DNA of 43,703 nucleotides from CAYMAZ01 sp964388575 (lineage in GTDB: Bacteria > Bacteroidota > Bacteroidia > Bacteroidales > DTU049), in the NCBI GenBank assembly GCA_964388575.1, contig CAYMAZ010000026.1, forward strand, positions 1-43,703. The letters run 5' to 3'. The translations under genes were made by a program, and so were the position numbers. Below, in pieces: positions 35,536-43,338 of this stretch. The stretch's first letter is position 1. Every line of letters starts with the position of its first letter. The notes beneath the pieces were generated by a model that ran no database searches, was not told where the DNA came from, and saw only the letters and a list, made by a program, of their open reading frames with translations.

Positions 35536-36470
35536 AAATAATTATTGCATTTTGTGTACTCCTGATGACGAGCAGCGTTTTTTCACAAAAGCCGGAATAT
35601 GTCCTCCTCATTCACGGCGGAGCAGGGAATTTCAATTCTGCAGAATTTTCGGCTGAGGAATTCAGTGACTACCACAATATTCTGGAAAAGGTACTACAGC
35701 TTGGAGATTCTCTTCTGAAAACCGGTACTATTGCCGTTGAAGTTGTCACTGCCTGCATTATCATGATGGAAGATTCTCCTTTGTTCAATGCGGGGAAAGG
35801 CGCTGTGCTGAATGAAGACGGCTACAACGAACTTGATGCCTCGATCATGGATGGGAAAACACTTTCAGCAGGTGCTGTTGCTGGAGTTTCAAACATAAAA
35901 AACCCGGTGTCGGCGGCCCGTGCTGTGATGGAGGATGGAAAACACGTGATGTTATCGGGCAGAGGAGCTGAAGTGTTTGCAAAATTAAAAGGTTTGGAAA
36001 TAGTTGAACCTTCGTATTTTCATGTTCCCAAAGTCCACGAAAGGTATCTTCAGCTGAAAAAGCAGGACAAGGGAACAGTCGGAGCAGTTGTGCTTGACAT
36101 GTATGGCAACCTTGCTGCAGCCACATCCACGGGTGGCATGATGATGAAACGATTCGGCCGGATCGGAGACTCTCCGGTCATCGGGGCAGGAACCTATGCT
36201 GACAACAAATGGAGCGCTGTTTCCTGTACCGGTCATGGCGAATTCTTTATCCGTTTTGTGGCGGCCTATGATGTGATTGCTCTGATGAAATATTCAGATC
36301 TCTCGATTGGTGAAGCTTCTGCGGAAGTGATTCGGAAAATCGGTGAAGCCGGTGGCACAGGAGGACTCATTGCAGTTGATAAAAAAGGCAATATTGCAAT
36401 GCCCTTCAATACGACATCCATGTTCATAGGATATATCAGATCTTCAGGGGAAAAGGAGATTCGGTTTTAA
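35532..36470 (+). CDS. Isoaspartyl peptidase / L-asparaginase (Ntn hydrolase)
   Basis: The protein is 312 residues with a signal peptide (about 1-18, SVFSQ), so it acts in the periplasm or outside. Family marks: LLIHGGAGNF near the N-terminus, NAGKGAVLNEDGYNELDASIMDG, and GTVGAVVLDMYGNLAAATSTGG, where Thr182 should become the N-terminal nucleophile after autocleavage between Lys-Gly181 and Thr182. GRIGDSPVIGAGTYAD and TGHGEFFIR complete the active-site region. Enzymes of this class remove beta-aspartyl residues from peptides and may hydrolyse asparagine. It is coupled to the small PepSY-like gene. Confidence 0.92.
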   Translation: MKIIIAFCVLLMTSSVFSQKPEYVLLIHGGAGNFNSAEFSAEEFSDYHNILEKVLQLGDSLLKTGTIAVEVVTACIIMMEDSPLFNAGKGAVLNEDGYNELDASIMDGKTLSAGAVAGVSNIKNPVSAARAVMEDGKHVMLSGRGAEVFAKLKGLEIVEPSYFHVPKVHERYLQLKKQDKGTVGAVVLDMYGNLAAATSTGGMMMKRFGRIGDSPVIGAGTYADNKWSAVSCTGHGEFFIRFVAAYDVIALMKYSDLSIGEASAEVIRKIGEAGGTGGLIAVDKKGNIAMPFNTTSMFIGYIRSSGEKEIRF

Positions 36471-36572
36471 CAGAACCCTTTTTCATGGGCAGAAGTGTCG
36501 CGCATTGTTTTTTTAAGGGGACCTTCTGTGGCATTTTTTTTGTTGGAAACTGAGTTTTAAAAAATCAGAAAA

Positions 36573-37244
36573 ATGTACAGAATAATAGGTTTTATCGTAT
36601 TGTTGTTTTTGTTTGTTGATACTCAGTCACAAAATGATACCAAAACTTTGTATGTGCGGACATCAGGACATCTGGGATTCATGCGTCTGTCAAACGGTGA
36701 TCTTGACAGAATCAGTTACTGGCTCGATGGGACACAATCCGGATTGCAGTTCCTGGCTGATGTAAAAATTCCGGTTCAGGAGAATGTTTTTCTTACAATT
36801 GGCGCAGGAACTGACACGTATGTCAGCTCTTTCAGGACAATGTATGTTGATCAGGATACAAATTTTCTTTACAGGCAGAAATATGAAATTAGCGCAACGT
36901 CCTTTTATGGTGGAGCAACTTACAGATTATATTCCAAAGGAGATGTTGTGGGACTTTCCGGTTCCCTCATATTGCATGGTGTATTACCACGATCTCAGCA
37001 TCTGGCATTAACTCCAGATCCCTTTACGGGAAATGACACAGAACTGACTGCCGGTATATCAAAGAATTTTGCGTTGTATCTTGCAGGTTCACTGACTCTT
37101 GAAATTTTTCCCACCGAATTTCTGTTTTTTACTTTGGGGTTGACCTATAATTCAGGATTTTCTCCACTGTTTGATTCGCACAATGGCTTCAGAACAACAA
37201 CCAGCGGAACACTTCTGAATGCCGGAATAGGCGTGTGTTTCTGA
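36573..37244 (+). CDS. Putative outer-membrane beta-barrel protein
   Basis: The protein is 223 residues with a signal peptide (about 1-19, DTQSQ). Alternating hydrophobic/polar stretches of 8-12 residues fill the rest (LYVRTSGHLGFMRL, GLQFLADVKI, VFLTIGAGTDTYVSSF, SATSFYGGATYRLYS, VVGLSGSLILHGVL, NFALYLAGSLTLEIF, FFTLGLTYNSGF), and the protein ends in LNAGIGVCF, a terminal aromatic as in many outer-membrane barrels. About 8-10 strands could be formed. Specific function unknown. It lies alone between the isoaspartyl peptidase and sfsA genes. Confidence 0.65.
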   Translation: MYRIIGFIVLLFLFVDTQSQNDTKTLYVRTSGHLGFMRLSNGDLDRISYWLDGTQSGLQFLADVKIPVQENVFLTIGAGTDTYVSSFRTMYVDQDTNFLYRQKYEISATSFYGGATYRLYSKGDVVGLSGSLILHGVLPRSQHLALTPDPFTGNDTELTAGISKNFALYLAGSLTLEIFPTEFLFFTLGLTYNSGFSPLFDSHNGFRTTTSGTLLNAGIGVCF

Positions 37245-37295
37245 ATGAATGCATCAACATACCGGGATTTTTTCCGTATTTTTGCATAAAAAGCA

Positions 37296-37988
37296 ATGAA
37301 ATTCAGAGAAACACTCATTCACGGCACATTCATCAAGCGCTATATGCGGTTTCTGGTTGATGTGAAACTTGACAGCGGTGAAATTGTGACAGCCCACTGC
37401 ACTAATTCCGGTTCACTGAAAAGTTGTCTCGAAGTGGGAGCAGAAGTATATTTGTCTCCTGTTAATGACCCCAGCAGGAAAACAAAATTCACCTGGGAAA
37501 TTATAAAAATCGGGGGAAACTGGGTTGGCATCAACACCTCAAATCCCAACACACTGGCCCTGGAGTGGATCAGGGAGAATAAAATTCCGGGACTTGAAGG
37601 GTACACCCAGGTTGACCGGGAAGTGAAATTCGGCGACAGCCGTTTTGACATTTTTGCAAAAAACGACAAGGAAGAATGTTTTGTTGAGGTGAAAAATGTG
37701 ACGCTGAAAGAAGGAGAATATGCCCTGTTTCCTGATGCTGTGACCACGCGGGGGCAAAAACATCTTGAAACACTCATTGAAGTGAAGAAATCCGGCAGGC
37801 GTGCAGTGATGCTCTATGTTATTCAGCGCATTGATGTGAGCATATTTGCACCGGCAAAGGACATTGACTCCGATTATGCCGAAAAACTCAGAAAAGCACA
37901 CAAAGCAGGCGTGGAAATCATTCCGCTGCAGGTGAAGGTTTCACCTGATGGAATTGAGTTTATAAAAGTGTTGGAGTACAAAATATAG
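37296..37988 (+). CDS. sfsA: DNA/RNA nuclease SfsA
   Basis: The protein is 230 residues, the normal SfsA length. It has the N-terminal OB-like part (FRETLIHGTFIKRYMRFLVDV, TAHCTNSGSLKSCLEVGAEVYL) and the C-terminal PD-(D/E)xK-like nuclease region (SRFDIFAKNDKEECFVEVKNVTLKEG, with the Asp and the E-V-K triad; FPDAVTTRGQKHLETL). First described in E. coli as a sugar fermentation stimulation protein, it was later shown to have nuclease activity. A possible -7 box TATTTTTG lies at 37277-37284. It converges on folE with a 7-bp gap. Confidence 0.95.
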   Translation: MKFRETLIHGTFIKRYMRFLVDVKLDSGEIVTAHCTNSGSLKSCLEVGAEVYLSPVNDPSRKTKFTWEIIKIGGNWVGINTSNPNTLALEWIRENKIPGLEGYTQVDREVKFGDSRFDIFAKNDKEECFVEVKNVTLKEGEYALFPDAVTTRGQKHLETLIEVKKSGRRAVMLYVIQRIDVSIFAPAKDIDSDYAEKLRKAHKAGVEIIPLQVKVSPDGIEFIKVLEYKI

Positions 37989-37995
37989 TAAATGT

Positions 37996-38631
37996 TTAAT
38001 GCAGCTTGGATCCGCTGATCAGTTGCAGAAATTCAGCTCTGGTTTCTTCCTTGCGAAACGCTCCGGTGAAATCGGATGTGGTCGTTACAGAGTTTTGCTT
38101 TTGGATGCCACGCATCATCATGCACAAATGGTGTGCTTCAATGACGACGGCAACACCCAGCGGTTTGATTGTATTTTGGATACACTCTTTGATTTGGGTT
38201 GTCAAACGCTCCTGTACCTGCAACCTGCGTGCATAGGCATCAACAACACGCGGAATTTTACTCAGCCCCACAATATACCCGTTTGGGATATATGCCACAT
38301 GTGCTTTTCCGAAGAAAGGCAGCATGTGATGTTCGCACATGGAATACAACTCAATGTCTTTCACAATGACCATTTCCCTGTACTCTTCTGCAAACATGGC
38401 CGAGCGCAATATCTGTTCAGGGTCGGCATGATAACCGTGTGTCAGAAATTGCATGGCTTTGGCAACACGTTCAGGTGTTTTCAGCAGGCCTTCTCTTTGA
38501 GGATCTTCGCCCAGATGACGCAGCAGATGCTCATAGTGAACTTTCATTTGTTCAATTGTCGCATCATCATAATTGTCGATTTTTGTATAACCTTCAACAT
38601 GAGCGTCAAGAAGATTTTCATTTTTCATCAT
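37996..38631 (-). CDS. folE: GTP cyclohydrolase I
   Basis: The protein is 211 residues. It converts GTP to 7,8-dihydroneopterin triphosphate, the first step of folate and of queuosine (preQ0) synthesis. Zinc ligands are visible: Cys99 and His102 in SMCEHHMLPFFG, and Cys170 in HHLCMMMRGI. Further family blocks are TPERVAKAMQFLTHGY, KIPRVVDAYARRLQVQERLT and a C-terminal TSDFTGAFR...F. It is 12 bp downstream of queD on the same strand, which suggests that the pair feeds the preQ0 branch; folate synthesis may use the same enzyme. Confidence 0.97.
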   Translation of the reverse strand: MMKNENLLDAHVEGYTKIDNYDDATIEQMKVHYEHLLRHLGEDPQREGLLKTPERVAKAMQFLTHGYHADPEQILRSAMFAEEYREMVIVKDIELYSMCEHHMLPFFGKAHVAYIPNGYIVGLSKIPRVVDAYARRLQVQERLTTQIKECIQNTIKPLGVAVVIEAHHLCMMMRGIQKQNSVTTTSDFTGAFRKEETRAEFLQLISGSKLH

Positions 38632-38643
38632 AGCTTTTCAGGA

Positions 38644-39057
38644 TTATTGTCCGTAATATTCAACAAAATTATTTTCTGTTTCTTCAATTCTGATACAGTG
38701 AAGACTCACATTGTGTGCAAAAAGATGCTTTTCAAGCTCTTTCCAGATTTCAACTGCAAGATTTTCAGTTGAGGGCATGATGCCTTTCATAAACGGAACC
38801 TCAATATTCATGTTTTTATGATCTAGAGGCTCAATAATGAATTCTTTAATCACATTACTCAGCTCCTTCAGATTCATCAGGTAGCCTGTAAACGGATTGA
38901 TATCACCTTTTACAGTGACATACAAATCATAATTGTGTCCGTGCCAGTTGGGATTTGAACACTTGCCAAACAGCTTCATATTTTCCTCATCAGACAGTTC
39001 CTGTCGGAAAAGTCTGTGTGCTGCATTAAACCGCTCGCGCCGTGTGATGTATATCAT
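38644..39057 (-). CDS. queD: 6-carboxy-tetrahydropterin synthase (PTPS family)
   Basis: The protein is 137 residues. PTPS-family zinc ligands are His14 (RFNAAHRL) and His39/His41 (NWHGHNY); Cys33 in FGKCSNPNWHGHN is the catalytic Cys. ENLAVEIWKELE and IRIEETENNFVEYYG close the fold. The C-x-N-x-x-H-G-H form is usual for QueD, which makes 6-carboxytetrahydropterin in queuosine synthesis; a pyruvoyl-tetrahydropterin synthase activity cannot be excluded. It is the first gene of the queD-folE operon, consistent with two consecutive steps from GTP. Confidence 0.9.
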   Translation of the reverse strand: MIYITRRERFNAAHRLFRQELSDEENMKLFGKCSNPNWHGHNYDLYVTVKGDINPFTGYLMNLKELSNVIKEFIIEPLDHKNMNIEVPFMKGIMPSTENLAVEIWKELEKHLFAHNVSLHCIRIEETENNFVEYYGQ

Positions 39058-39108
39058 TTTTTTCTACAAAAGTAAAAAATATTGGATATAATGTAAAATT
39101 TATATTTT

Positions 39109-39297
39109 TCAGGGAGTTGTATTGCCATGAATTTGATCATGTTCATCACAGTGAGACGAACATCCGCTCTTACTTTCATTTCTGCCGCAACTGCATTCTT
39201 TTTTAAATGATGAACCCTTGACCACAAACATTTTGATTGCAATGGCTGCTACGGCAACCCCAACGAGTATGATACTGGCAAGAAAAATATGGAACAT
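39109..39297 (-). CDS. Small Cys-rich single-span membrane protein
   Basis: The protein is 62 residues from ATG 39297 (MFHIFLASII); the open frame runs further upstream but without a convincing start. Residues 3-23 form one membrane span, followed by FKKECSCGRNE and a Cys/His-rich tail (GCSSHCDEHDQIHG). This matches the small 'membrane or secreted protein' type seen in Bacteroidota. The Cys and His residues could bind a metal. It is divergent from the heavy-metal-binding HMA gene at 39370, across a 72-bp promoter region, which supports a metal-linked role. Confidence 0.7.
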   Translation of the reverse strand: MFHIFLASIILVGVAVAAIAIKMFVVKGSSFKKECSCGRNESKSGCSSHCDEHDQIHGNTTP

Positions 39298-39308
39298 GAC
39301 GAATATTT

Positions 39309-39339
39309 TTTGCAAAGTTAAATATTTTTTGTATCTTTG
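39309..39339 (+). promoter_or_regulatory. Promoter of the HMA-domain gene
   Basis: TTTG at 39309-39312, a 19-nt spacer and TATCTTTG at 39332-39339 are a close match to the Bacteroidota consensus. A minus-strand -7 box (TAACTTTG, 39313-39320) may serve the divergent small membrane protein gene. Confidence 0.65.
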
Positions 39340-39369
39340 TTTATTCTTAATTAAAATAAAATATAAAAA

Positions 39370-39639
39370 ATGATAACGAATAACATTCAAATTTTAAATC
39401 TCAGCTGCAAAGGATGTGTGAATACAATAACACGAAATCTGATGTCTATTGAAGGCGTTAACGAAGTCAGTGTAAATCTTGAAACGAGTACCGTACAGGT
39501 TCAGCACGAAGAACATGTGCTCAGGGAAAAGCTTTTGCAGGTGCTGCTTTCCCTTGGATATCCAGAAGTGAATATGTCCAATAAACTGATTACAAAAATA
39601 AAAAGCAAAAAAAGTTGTATTATCGGGAGAATGAGTTAG
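39370..39639 (+). CDS. Heavy-metal-associated (HMA) domain protein
   Basis: The protein is 89 residues. One ferredoxin-like HMA domain with the metal-binding motif LSCKGCVNTI (C-x-x-C at residues 14 and 17) and the strand SIEGVNEVSVNLETSTVQVQ, ending with a Lys-rich tail (TKIKSKKSCIIG) that has one further Cys. It is probably a copper-chaperone-like or metal-sensing protein in the cytoplasm. No P-type ATPase gene is in the window; the divergent Cys-rich membrane protein is the only possible partner. Confidence 0.87.
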   Translation: MITNNIQILNLSCKGCVNTITRNLMSIEGVNEVSVNLETSTVQVQHEEHVLREKLLQVLLSLGYPEVNMSNKLITKIKSKKSCIIGRMS

Positions 39640-39691
39640 TCTTCTGAAAGTTATTTCTTATTTTTGTTGCAAAATCAATGATTTCACATCA

Positions 39692-40087
39692 ATGAGAAAA
39701 GAATTTTTCCTTTATCTAGGTTTGATATTTGCCATCATACTCAATAAATTCAATGTTCCTTTCGCAGAATATCTGCTAATCATTTATTCTTCTTTTCTTG
39801 CAATACTTTATTATTTTACTTTTCAGCATTGGTTTGCAAATGAATCCAGTCGTTTTTTTATTGTCGCAGGAAAAATCATCATGTCGTTATTACCGATAGC
39901 GGTCATGTTTTCTTTTAAACAATACAAAGGAGCAGACATTGTTCTTCTGATTTCTGTTTTTTCTGCGATTTTTTACTGGATCGTCAGAATGTTCAGGGGG
40001 ACTTTTGTGAAAGAAAAAATTCAGGATATCTGGTTGTATGTACTGATATCTTTACCCGGGTTGGTATATTTGGCTGTATTTCTTTAA
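39692..40087 (+). CDS. Four-span membrane protein of unknown function
   Basis: The protein is 131 residues with about four hydrophobic spans: FFLYLGLIFAIIL, YLLIIYSSFLAILYYF, IIMSLLPIAVMF / VLLISVFSAIFYWIV, and WLYVLISLPGLVYLAVFL. Charged loops such as QHWFANESSRF lie between. There is no recognised motif, and it is about the size of small uncharacterised Bacteroidota membrane proteins. Its end overlaps by 4 bp the end of the convergent fructosamine kinase gene. Confidence 0.65.
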   Translation: MRKEFFLYLGLIFAIILNKFNVPFAEYLLIIYSSFLAILYYFTFQHWFANESSRFFIVAGKIIMSLLPIAVMFSFKQYKGADIVLLISVFSAIFYWIVRMFRGTFVKEKIQDIWLYVLISLPGLVYLAVFL

Positions 40088-40962
40088 AGATATTTCTCAA
40101 GATTTCTTTTCACGTTGGGATAGTAAGAATTTCCAAAAAGCAGCAGGTGCACCAGCAAGGGATAGAGGTTGAACAGATCTATACGTTGTTTCCAGTCTGC
40201 TTCCAGCGGAAAAACATCATGATAGGTTTCGTAAAACGTATCAGGAAAAGCCCCGAACAAGGTTGAAAAAGCCAGGTCAACTTCCCTGTGGCCGTAATAC
40301 ACAGCAGGATCAATGAGGCAAACTTCTCCCTTTTCATCCGTCATGACATTGCCCGACCAAAGATCGCCATGAAGAAGAGCAGGTTTTTCGGAAGGAATGA
40401 TTTGCTCCAGTTTTCCGAAAAGTTTGTCAAATTTATGAACCATTTGTGCATCAAAAAGCCCTGAAGCAACTGCCTTTGTCACCAGAAGTTCGAGGCGCTG
40501 AGTGATAAAAAACTCAGTCCAGCTGTCATATTGTTTGTTTTTCTGCGGTAAAGAGCCAATATAGTTGTCATGGTCAAGGCCGAAATTTTCAGCGGTGTGG
40601 CGATGAAGTGATGCCAGTTTCACAGCAAAGTCCTGCCAGTAACCATGTGTTTTTGATCCTGAACCGATGAATTGCAAAATAAGAAAAGCAGTTTGTTCAA
40701 ATTCACCCGCATAAATCACCCCGGGAACAGTTCCTGGAAAAGAATTCCTGAGAATTTCCAATCCCTTTGCTTCTGTATAAAACATACCGGGATAACGACT
40801 GACAGAATTTGTTTTGACAAAATAACTTCCCCGATTTGTGATGAATTCAAATCCGTTATTGATGCAACCTCCGGACAACGATCTGCTTGTTATATACACA
40901 ACACGATCTGCAATTTTTTCTGAAATACAATGTGAAATGTGATGTATCAGTTCTTTTTCCAT
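40084..40962 (-). CDS. Fructosamine kinase family protein
   Basis: The protein is 292 residues from the preferred ATG at 40962 (MEKELIHH); 40971 is an alternative start. The fold is aminoglycoside-phosphotransferase-like. Blocks: an N-terminal SLSGGCINNGFEFITNRGSYFVK (ATP-binding lobe), then the catalytic loop LLHGDLWSGNVM and the metal-binding CLIDPAVYYGHREVDLAFS. The end matches the bacterial FN3K-related family (YPLLVHLLLFGNSYYPNVKRNL). These kinases phosphorylate ketosamines (glycated amines), which then fall apart, and so repair glycation. Single gene, no partner evident. Confidence 0.92.
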   Translation of the reverse strand: MEKELIHHISHCISEKIADRVVYITSRSLSGGCINNGFEFITNRGSYFVKTNSVSRYPGMFYTEAKGLEILRNSFPGTVPGVIYAGEFEQTAFLILQFIGSGSKTHGYWQDFAVKLASLHRHTAENFGLDHDNYIGSLPQKNKQYDSWTEFFITQRLELLVTKAVASGLFDAQMVHKFDKLFGKLEQIIPSEKPALLHGDLWSGNVMTDEKGEVCLIDPAVYYGHREVDLAFSTLFGAFPDTFYETYHDVFPLEADWKQRIDLFNLYPLLVHLLLFGNSYYPNVKRNLEKYL

Positions 40963-41001
40963 GATCAGCAATAATTAAACAATCTTTTAATTTTCAAATC
41001 G

Positions 41002-41565
41002 TTAAAGTTTCATTCTTTTCAACGGAATATGAACTGCACCCTGTGGCTGCAGCCGGCTTTCAAACAGAATAAACTCACTAACCGTCAGTATATCAGCCTT
41101 GTAGTCTGTAAATTCAGAGATCACAGTATGAAATCGTTGAAGATTGTCAGTTTTCTTAACCCTTCCAAGTGTAAGATGAGGAACAAAATTCTGTCTGTCA
41201 TTCTGATACCCGATTTTTCCCAATTGTTCCTGTACATCTCTGAAAAGGCTTCTCATTTCACCATGATCTTCCATTCCGAGCCAGATTACCTGTGGTTTAT
41301 AGCGGCTGCCGAATAGTTTGACATGTTTCAGCTCAATATCAAATTCCTGATGATTTTTTAATGATCCGGAAAGTGCCTTTTCAATTTCAGGAATCCTGCT
41401 GTCCGGAGTATCTCCGAAAAATTTCAAAGTAATGTGCATCTGTTCAGGCTTTGCCCATGAAATATTGTCAAACTGCAGTTTGGTCTTTAGCTCAGGCAAA
41501 AGTTCATTAACGATCAGATCAGACCGGATGTGTGTAGCAAAAAAAAGGCGTTTAATTGCAAACAT
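41002..41565 (-). CDS. thpR: RNA 2',3'-cyclic phosphodiesterase
   Basis: The protein is 187 residues, 2H phosphoesterase family. It has both H-x-T/S-L-x motifs: HITLKFFGD (first His) and HLTLGRVKK (second His), spaced as usual, and an N-terminal KRLFFATHIRSD. ThpR (LigT-like) opens 2',3'-cyclic phosphates at RNA ends. A possible -7 box (TATTTTTG on the minus strand, 41577-41584) precedes the gene but is close to the start. Monocistronic. Confidence 0.92.
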   Translation of the reverse strand: MFAIKRLFFATHIRSDLIVNELLPELKTKLQFDNISWAKPEQMHITLKFFGDTPDSRIPEIEKALSGSLKNHQEFDIELKHVKLFGSRYKPQVIWLGMEDHGEMRSLFRDVQEQLGKIGYQNDRQNFVPHLTLGRVKKTDNLQRFHTVISEFTDYKADILTVSEFILFESRLQPQGAVHIPLKRMKL

Positions 41566-41673
41566 GATGATTGTTGCAAAAATAATTATTTTACAGCCAT
41601 CCCATAAAGTGGATTTAAGAAATATGATGAGAAAAGTTGATAAATATTCTATATCTTAGACCATTTCAATACA

Positions 41674-41782
41674 TCACTTCACCACCCCGATTCTGCCTGA
41701 TTCAAGCCTTTGATTTCCATTTAGAAGCTCATAAATATATACACCACTTTGCACATCACGTACATCAAAGCCACTGACACGA
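41674..41782 (-). pseudogene. Remnant of a T9SS sorting tail
   Basis: Read on the minus strand, this segment encodes VSGFDVRDVQSGVYIYELLN and then GNQRLESGRIGVVK followed by TGA (41674-41676). This is the end of a T9SS type A sorting tail. The frame begins exactly where the REP-like hairpin starts (41783), so it is cut off from its gene. Together with the C25 fragment at 42441-43296 on the same strand and in the right order it could be the two ends of one broken protease gene. Confidence 0.7.
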
Positions 41783-41809
41783 CGCTGCCGCACGAATCCT
41801 TCGTGTGGC
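41783..41809 (+). repeat. REP-like hairpin, left copy
   Basis: The 27-nt imperfect palindrome begins CGCTGCCGCACGAA and folds around TCC. It is almost the exact reverse complement of the copy at 42414-42440 (24 of 27 positions by my count). The G+C-rich hairpin beside a RAYT-type transposase gene is typical of REP elements. Confidence 0.8.
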
Positions 41810-41819
41810 TTTAAAAAAA

Positions 41820-42374
41820 TTATCTTACCACAATAACTCCTTTCACCAATCCTTTTTCATCGCAATAATCACAGGCACTACTATATATATAATCCTGAGG
41901 GCGAAAAACCAGTCCGGCTTCAACAGGTTTGAAATGGATATAATTAATTTTTTCAAATATAACTTTATTGCTCCACAACTCTATCGGATGGTTATGGTGT
42001 TGCCAAAACTGATATTTGTCAACATTGGATGATTTTGATCCAGCTTCCAAAAACTGTTCAAGCATCCATTCTTTTCTGCTTTTGCGTGGATTTTCTTCAA
42101 TTGACTTTACAATAGCCTTACTGGTAAAACGTTTAAAGTCTCCAAGCAGTAGTTCGGGCTTTTGCCCTTGAATACTTCTGAAGATTAGATGAACATGATT
42201 TGACATAATACACCATGCAAAAACTTCCATTCCTTTATCTTTAATGCAAAAGTTCAAACTGTCAACGACTATATCTTTATATTCATTCCTCGTAAAAACA
42301 TCAATCCAGTCAACCACAGCAAAACTGACAAAATAAACTCCTTCAGGATTGTGACATTTGTAATTTCGGCTCAT
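41820..42374 (-). CDS. REP-associated tyrosine transposase (RAYT, Y1 HUH family)
   Basis: The protein is 184 residues. HUH motif at His60-x-His62 in IMSNHVHLIF, and catalytic Tyr145 in EKINYIHFKPVEAGLV (family form Y-x-H-x-N-P-V-x-A-G-L-V). The N-terminal YFVSFAVVDWIDVF and C-terminal YIYSSACDY blocks fit the RAYT group. These enzymes nick and join single-stranded REP hairpins. Length and motifs look intact, so it may be active. REP hairpins lie 11 bp after its stop and about 40 bp before its start. Confidence 0.9.
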   Translation of the reverse strand: MSRNYKCHNPEGVYFVSFAVVDWIDVFTRNEYKDIVVDSLNFCIKDKGMEVFAWCIMSNHVHLIFRSIQGQKPELLLGDFKRFTSKAIVKSIEENPRKSRKEWMLEQFLEAGSKSSNVDKYQFWQHHNHPIELWSNKVIFEKINYIHFKPVEAGLVFRPQDYIYSSACDYCDEKGLVKGVIVVR

Positions 42375-42399
42375 TTGTTTTTGAGAATTTCTCTAAAGC

Positions 42400-43296
42400 T
42401 TAATGTTTGTTATGCCACACGATGCAATCGTGCGGCAGCGGGGGATTATAATTATATGGATAGATTTCTTCTATTGAAACAACCTTTGTTTTATATCCCT
42501 TCTGATTTTTCCAATTAATAAATTCATTGAGTTTACTATCCTGTGGATTCATATATTTTTCCGGTGTAATAATAAGTAAACTGTAATCTGTTGATTTTGG
42601 AGATAATATCGTCATAGGGGAGTTGTAATTCATTATAGAATTACTGAATATCTTATCAAATGATTTTGAGTATTGGGATGAAATATAATTGAATTCATTT
42701 TCAAAATCAATTCTTATTTGAAATGACTTTGTTATTTCTAATTTACTCAAATTGGGATTATAGCTGATGGGTGCAAGTATCAAATTTGTTATGTTAATAT
42801 CACGAATTTGCATGGTTTCACCATAAGAAAATGTATTTTCTGGATAATAATTAGTTGAAGTGTAAAAAATAGTATCAAAATCAAATCCTTCACGAACCTC
42901 ATCTTCAAGCAGGCCAGTTTGATAAGGATAAACAATAAAAGAATCTAAAAATAATTTTGTAGTATTTTCAATTGATATACTTATGCTATCATTTTCAGGA
43001 ATTTGAATGAGTTTGCTGATAATGGGCAAAGCAGCCTTGCCAATATCAAAAGTTGTAAAATATTCAGGTAAGGTAATTTTTTGATAGGAGACTCCATTTT
43101 CTATGATTTCTTCAGAATAAAATCCGAAAATTTCCACATCAATCAGAATATGATATTCATCTTGTTCTGAAATAATGCAAAGCGGTTTTTGAGGAATGTT
43201 TTGTCCGTTAAATGAAACCCATTCCTGTGAAAAACATTTTATCTGAAATGTTGAATATAGCAAAATTGCTAATAATATTGATATTATTTGTTTCAT
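42400..43296 (-). pseudogene. Gingipain-type (C25) protease gene, 5' part only
   Basis: The open frame has 298 residues. A signal peptide (about 1-24, KCFSQ) is followed by EWVSFNGQNIPQKP and ITLPEYFTTFDIGKAALPIISKLIQIP, a propeptide as in the C25 (gingipain) family. It then shows TDYSLLIITPEKYMNPQ...EFINWKNQKGYKTKVVSIEEIY, the usual start of the C25 catalytic domain. After about 42441 the frame runs into the REP hairpin and stops 14 codons later; the catalytic His and Cys region is missing. So the gene is truncated by the REP/RAYT unit. Its likely 3' end (T9SS tail) lies on the other side at 41674-41782, but the catalytic core between is deleted. Confidence 0.8.
42414..42440 (+). repeat. REP-like hairpin, right copy
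   Basis: The 27-nt imperfect palindrome ends ATCGTGCGGCAGCG and is inverted relative to the copy at 41783-41809. Confidence 0.8.
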
Positions 43297-43338
43297 ATTA
43301 TTAATAATTAAATATTTAGAAAGTCAATTAAAAAAATA

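Larger units (their letters stand above)
41783..42440 (-). mobile_element. RAYT transposase unit flanked by inverted REP hairpins
   Basis: A 658-bp unit consists of one Y1 transposase gene bounded on both sides by REP-like hairpins in inverted orientation. It sits between the N-terminal part of a C25 protease gene and a T9SS-tail remnant. REP/RAYT units usually lie between genes; here it marks a gene break. Confidence 0.75.

Noticed and set aside
37999..38772. Plus-strand 257-residue frame
   Set aside because: It is antisense to folE and queD, whose zinc and catalytic residues are clear.
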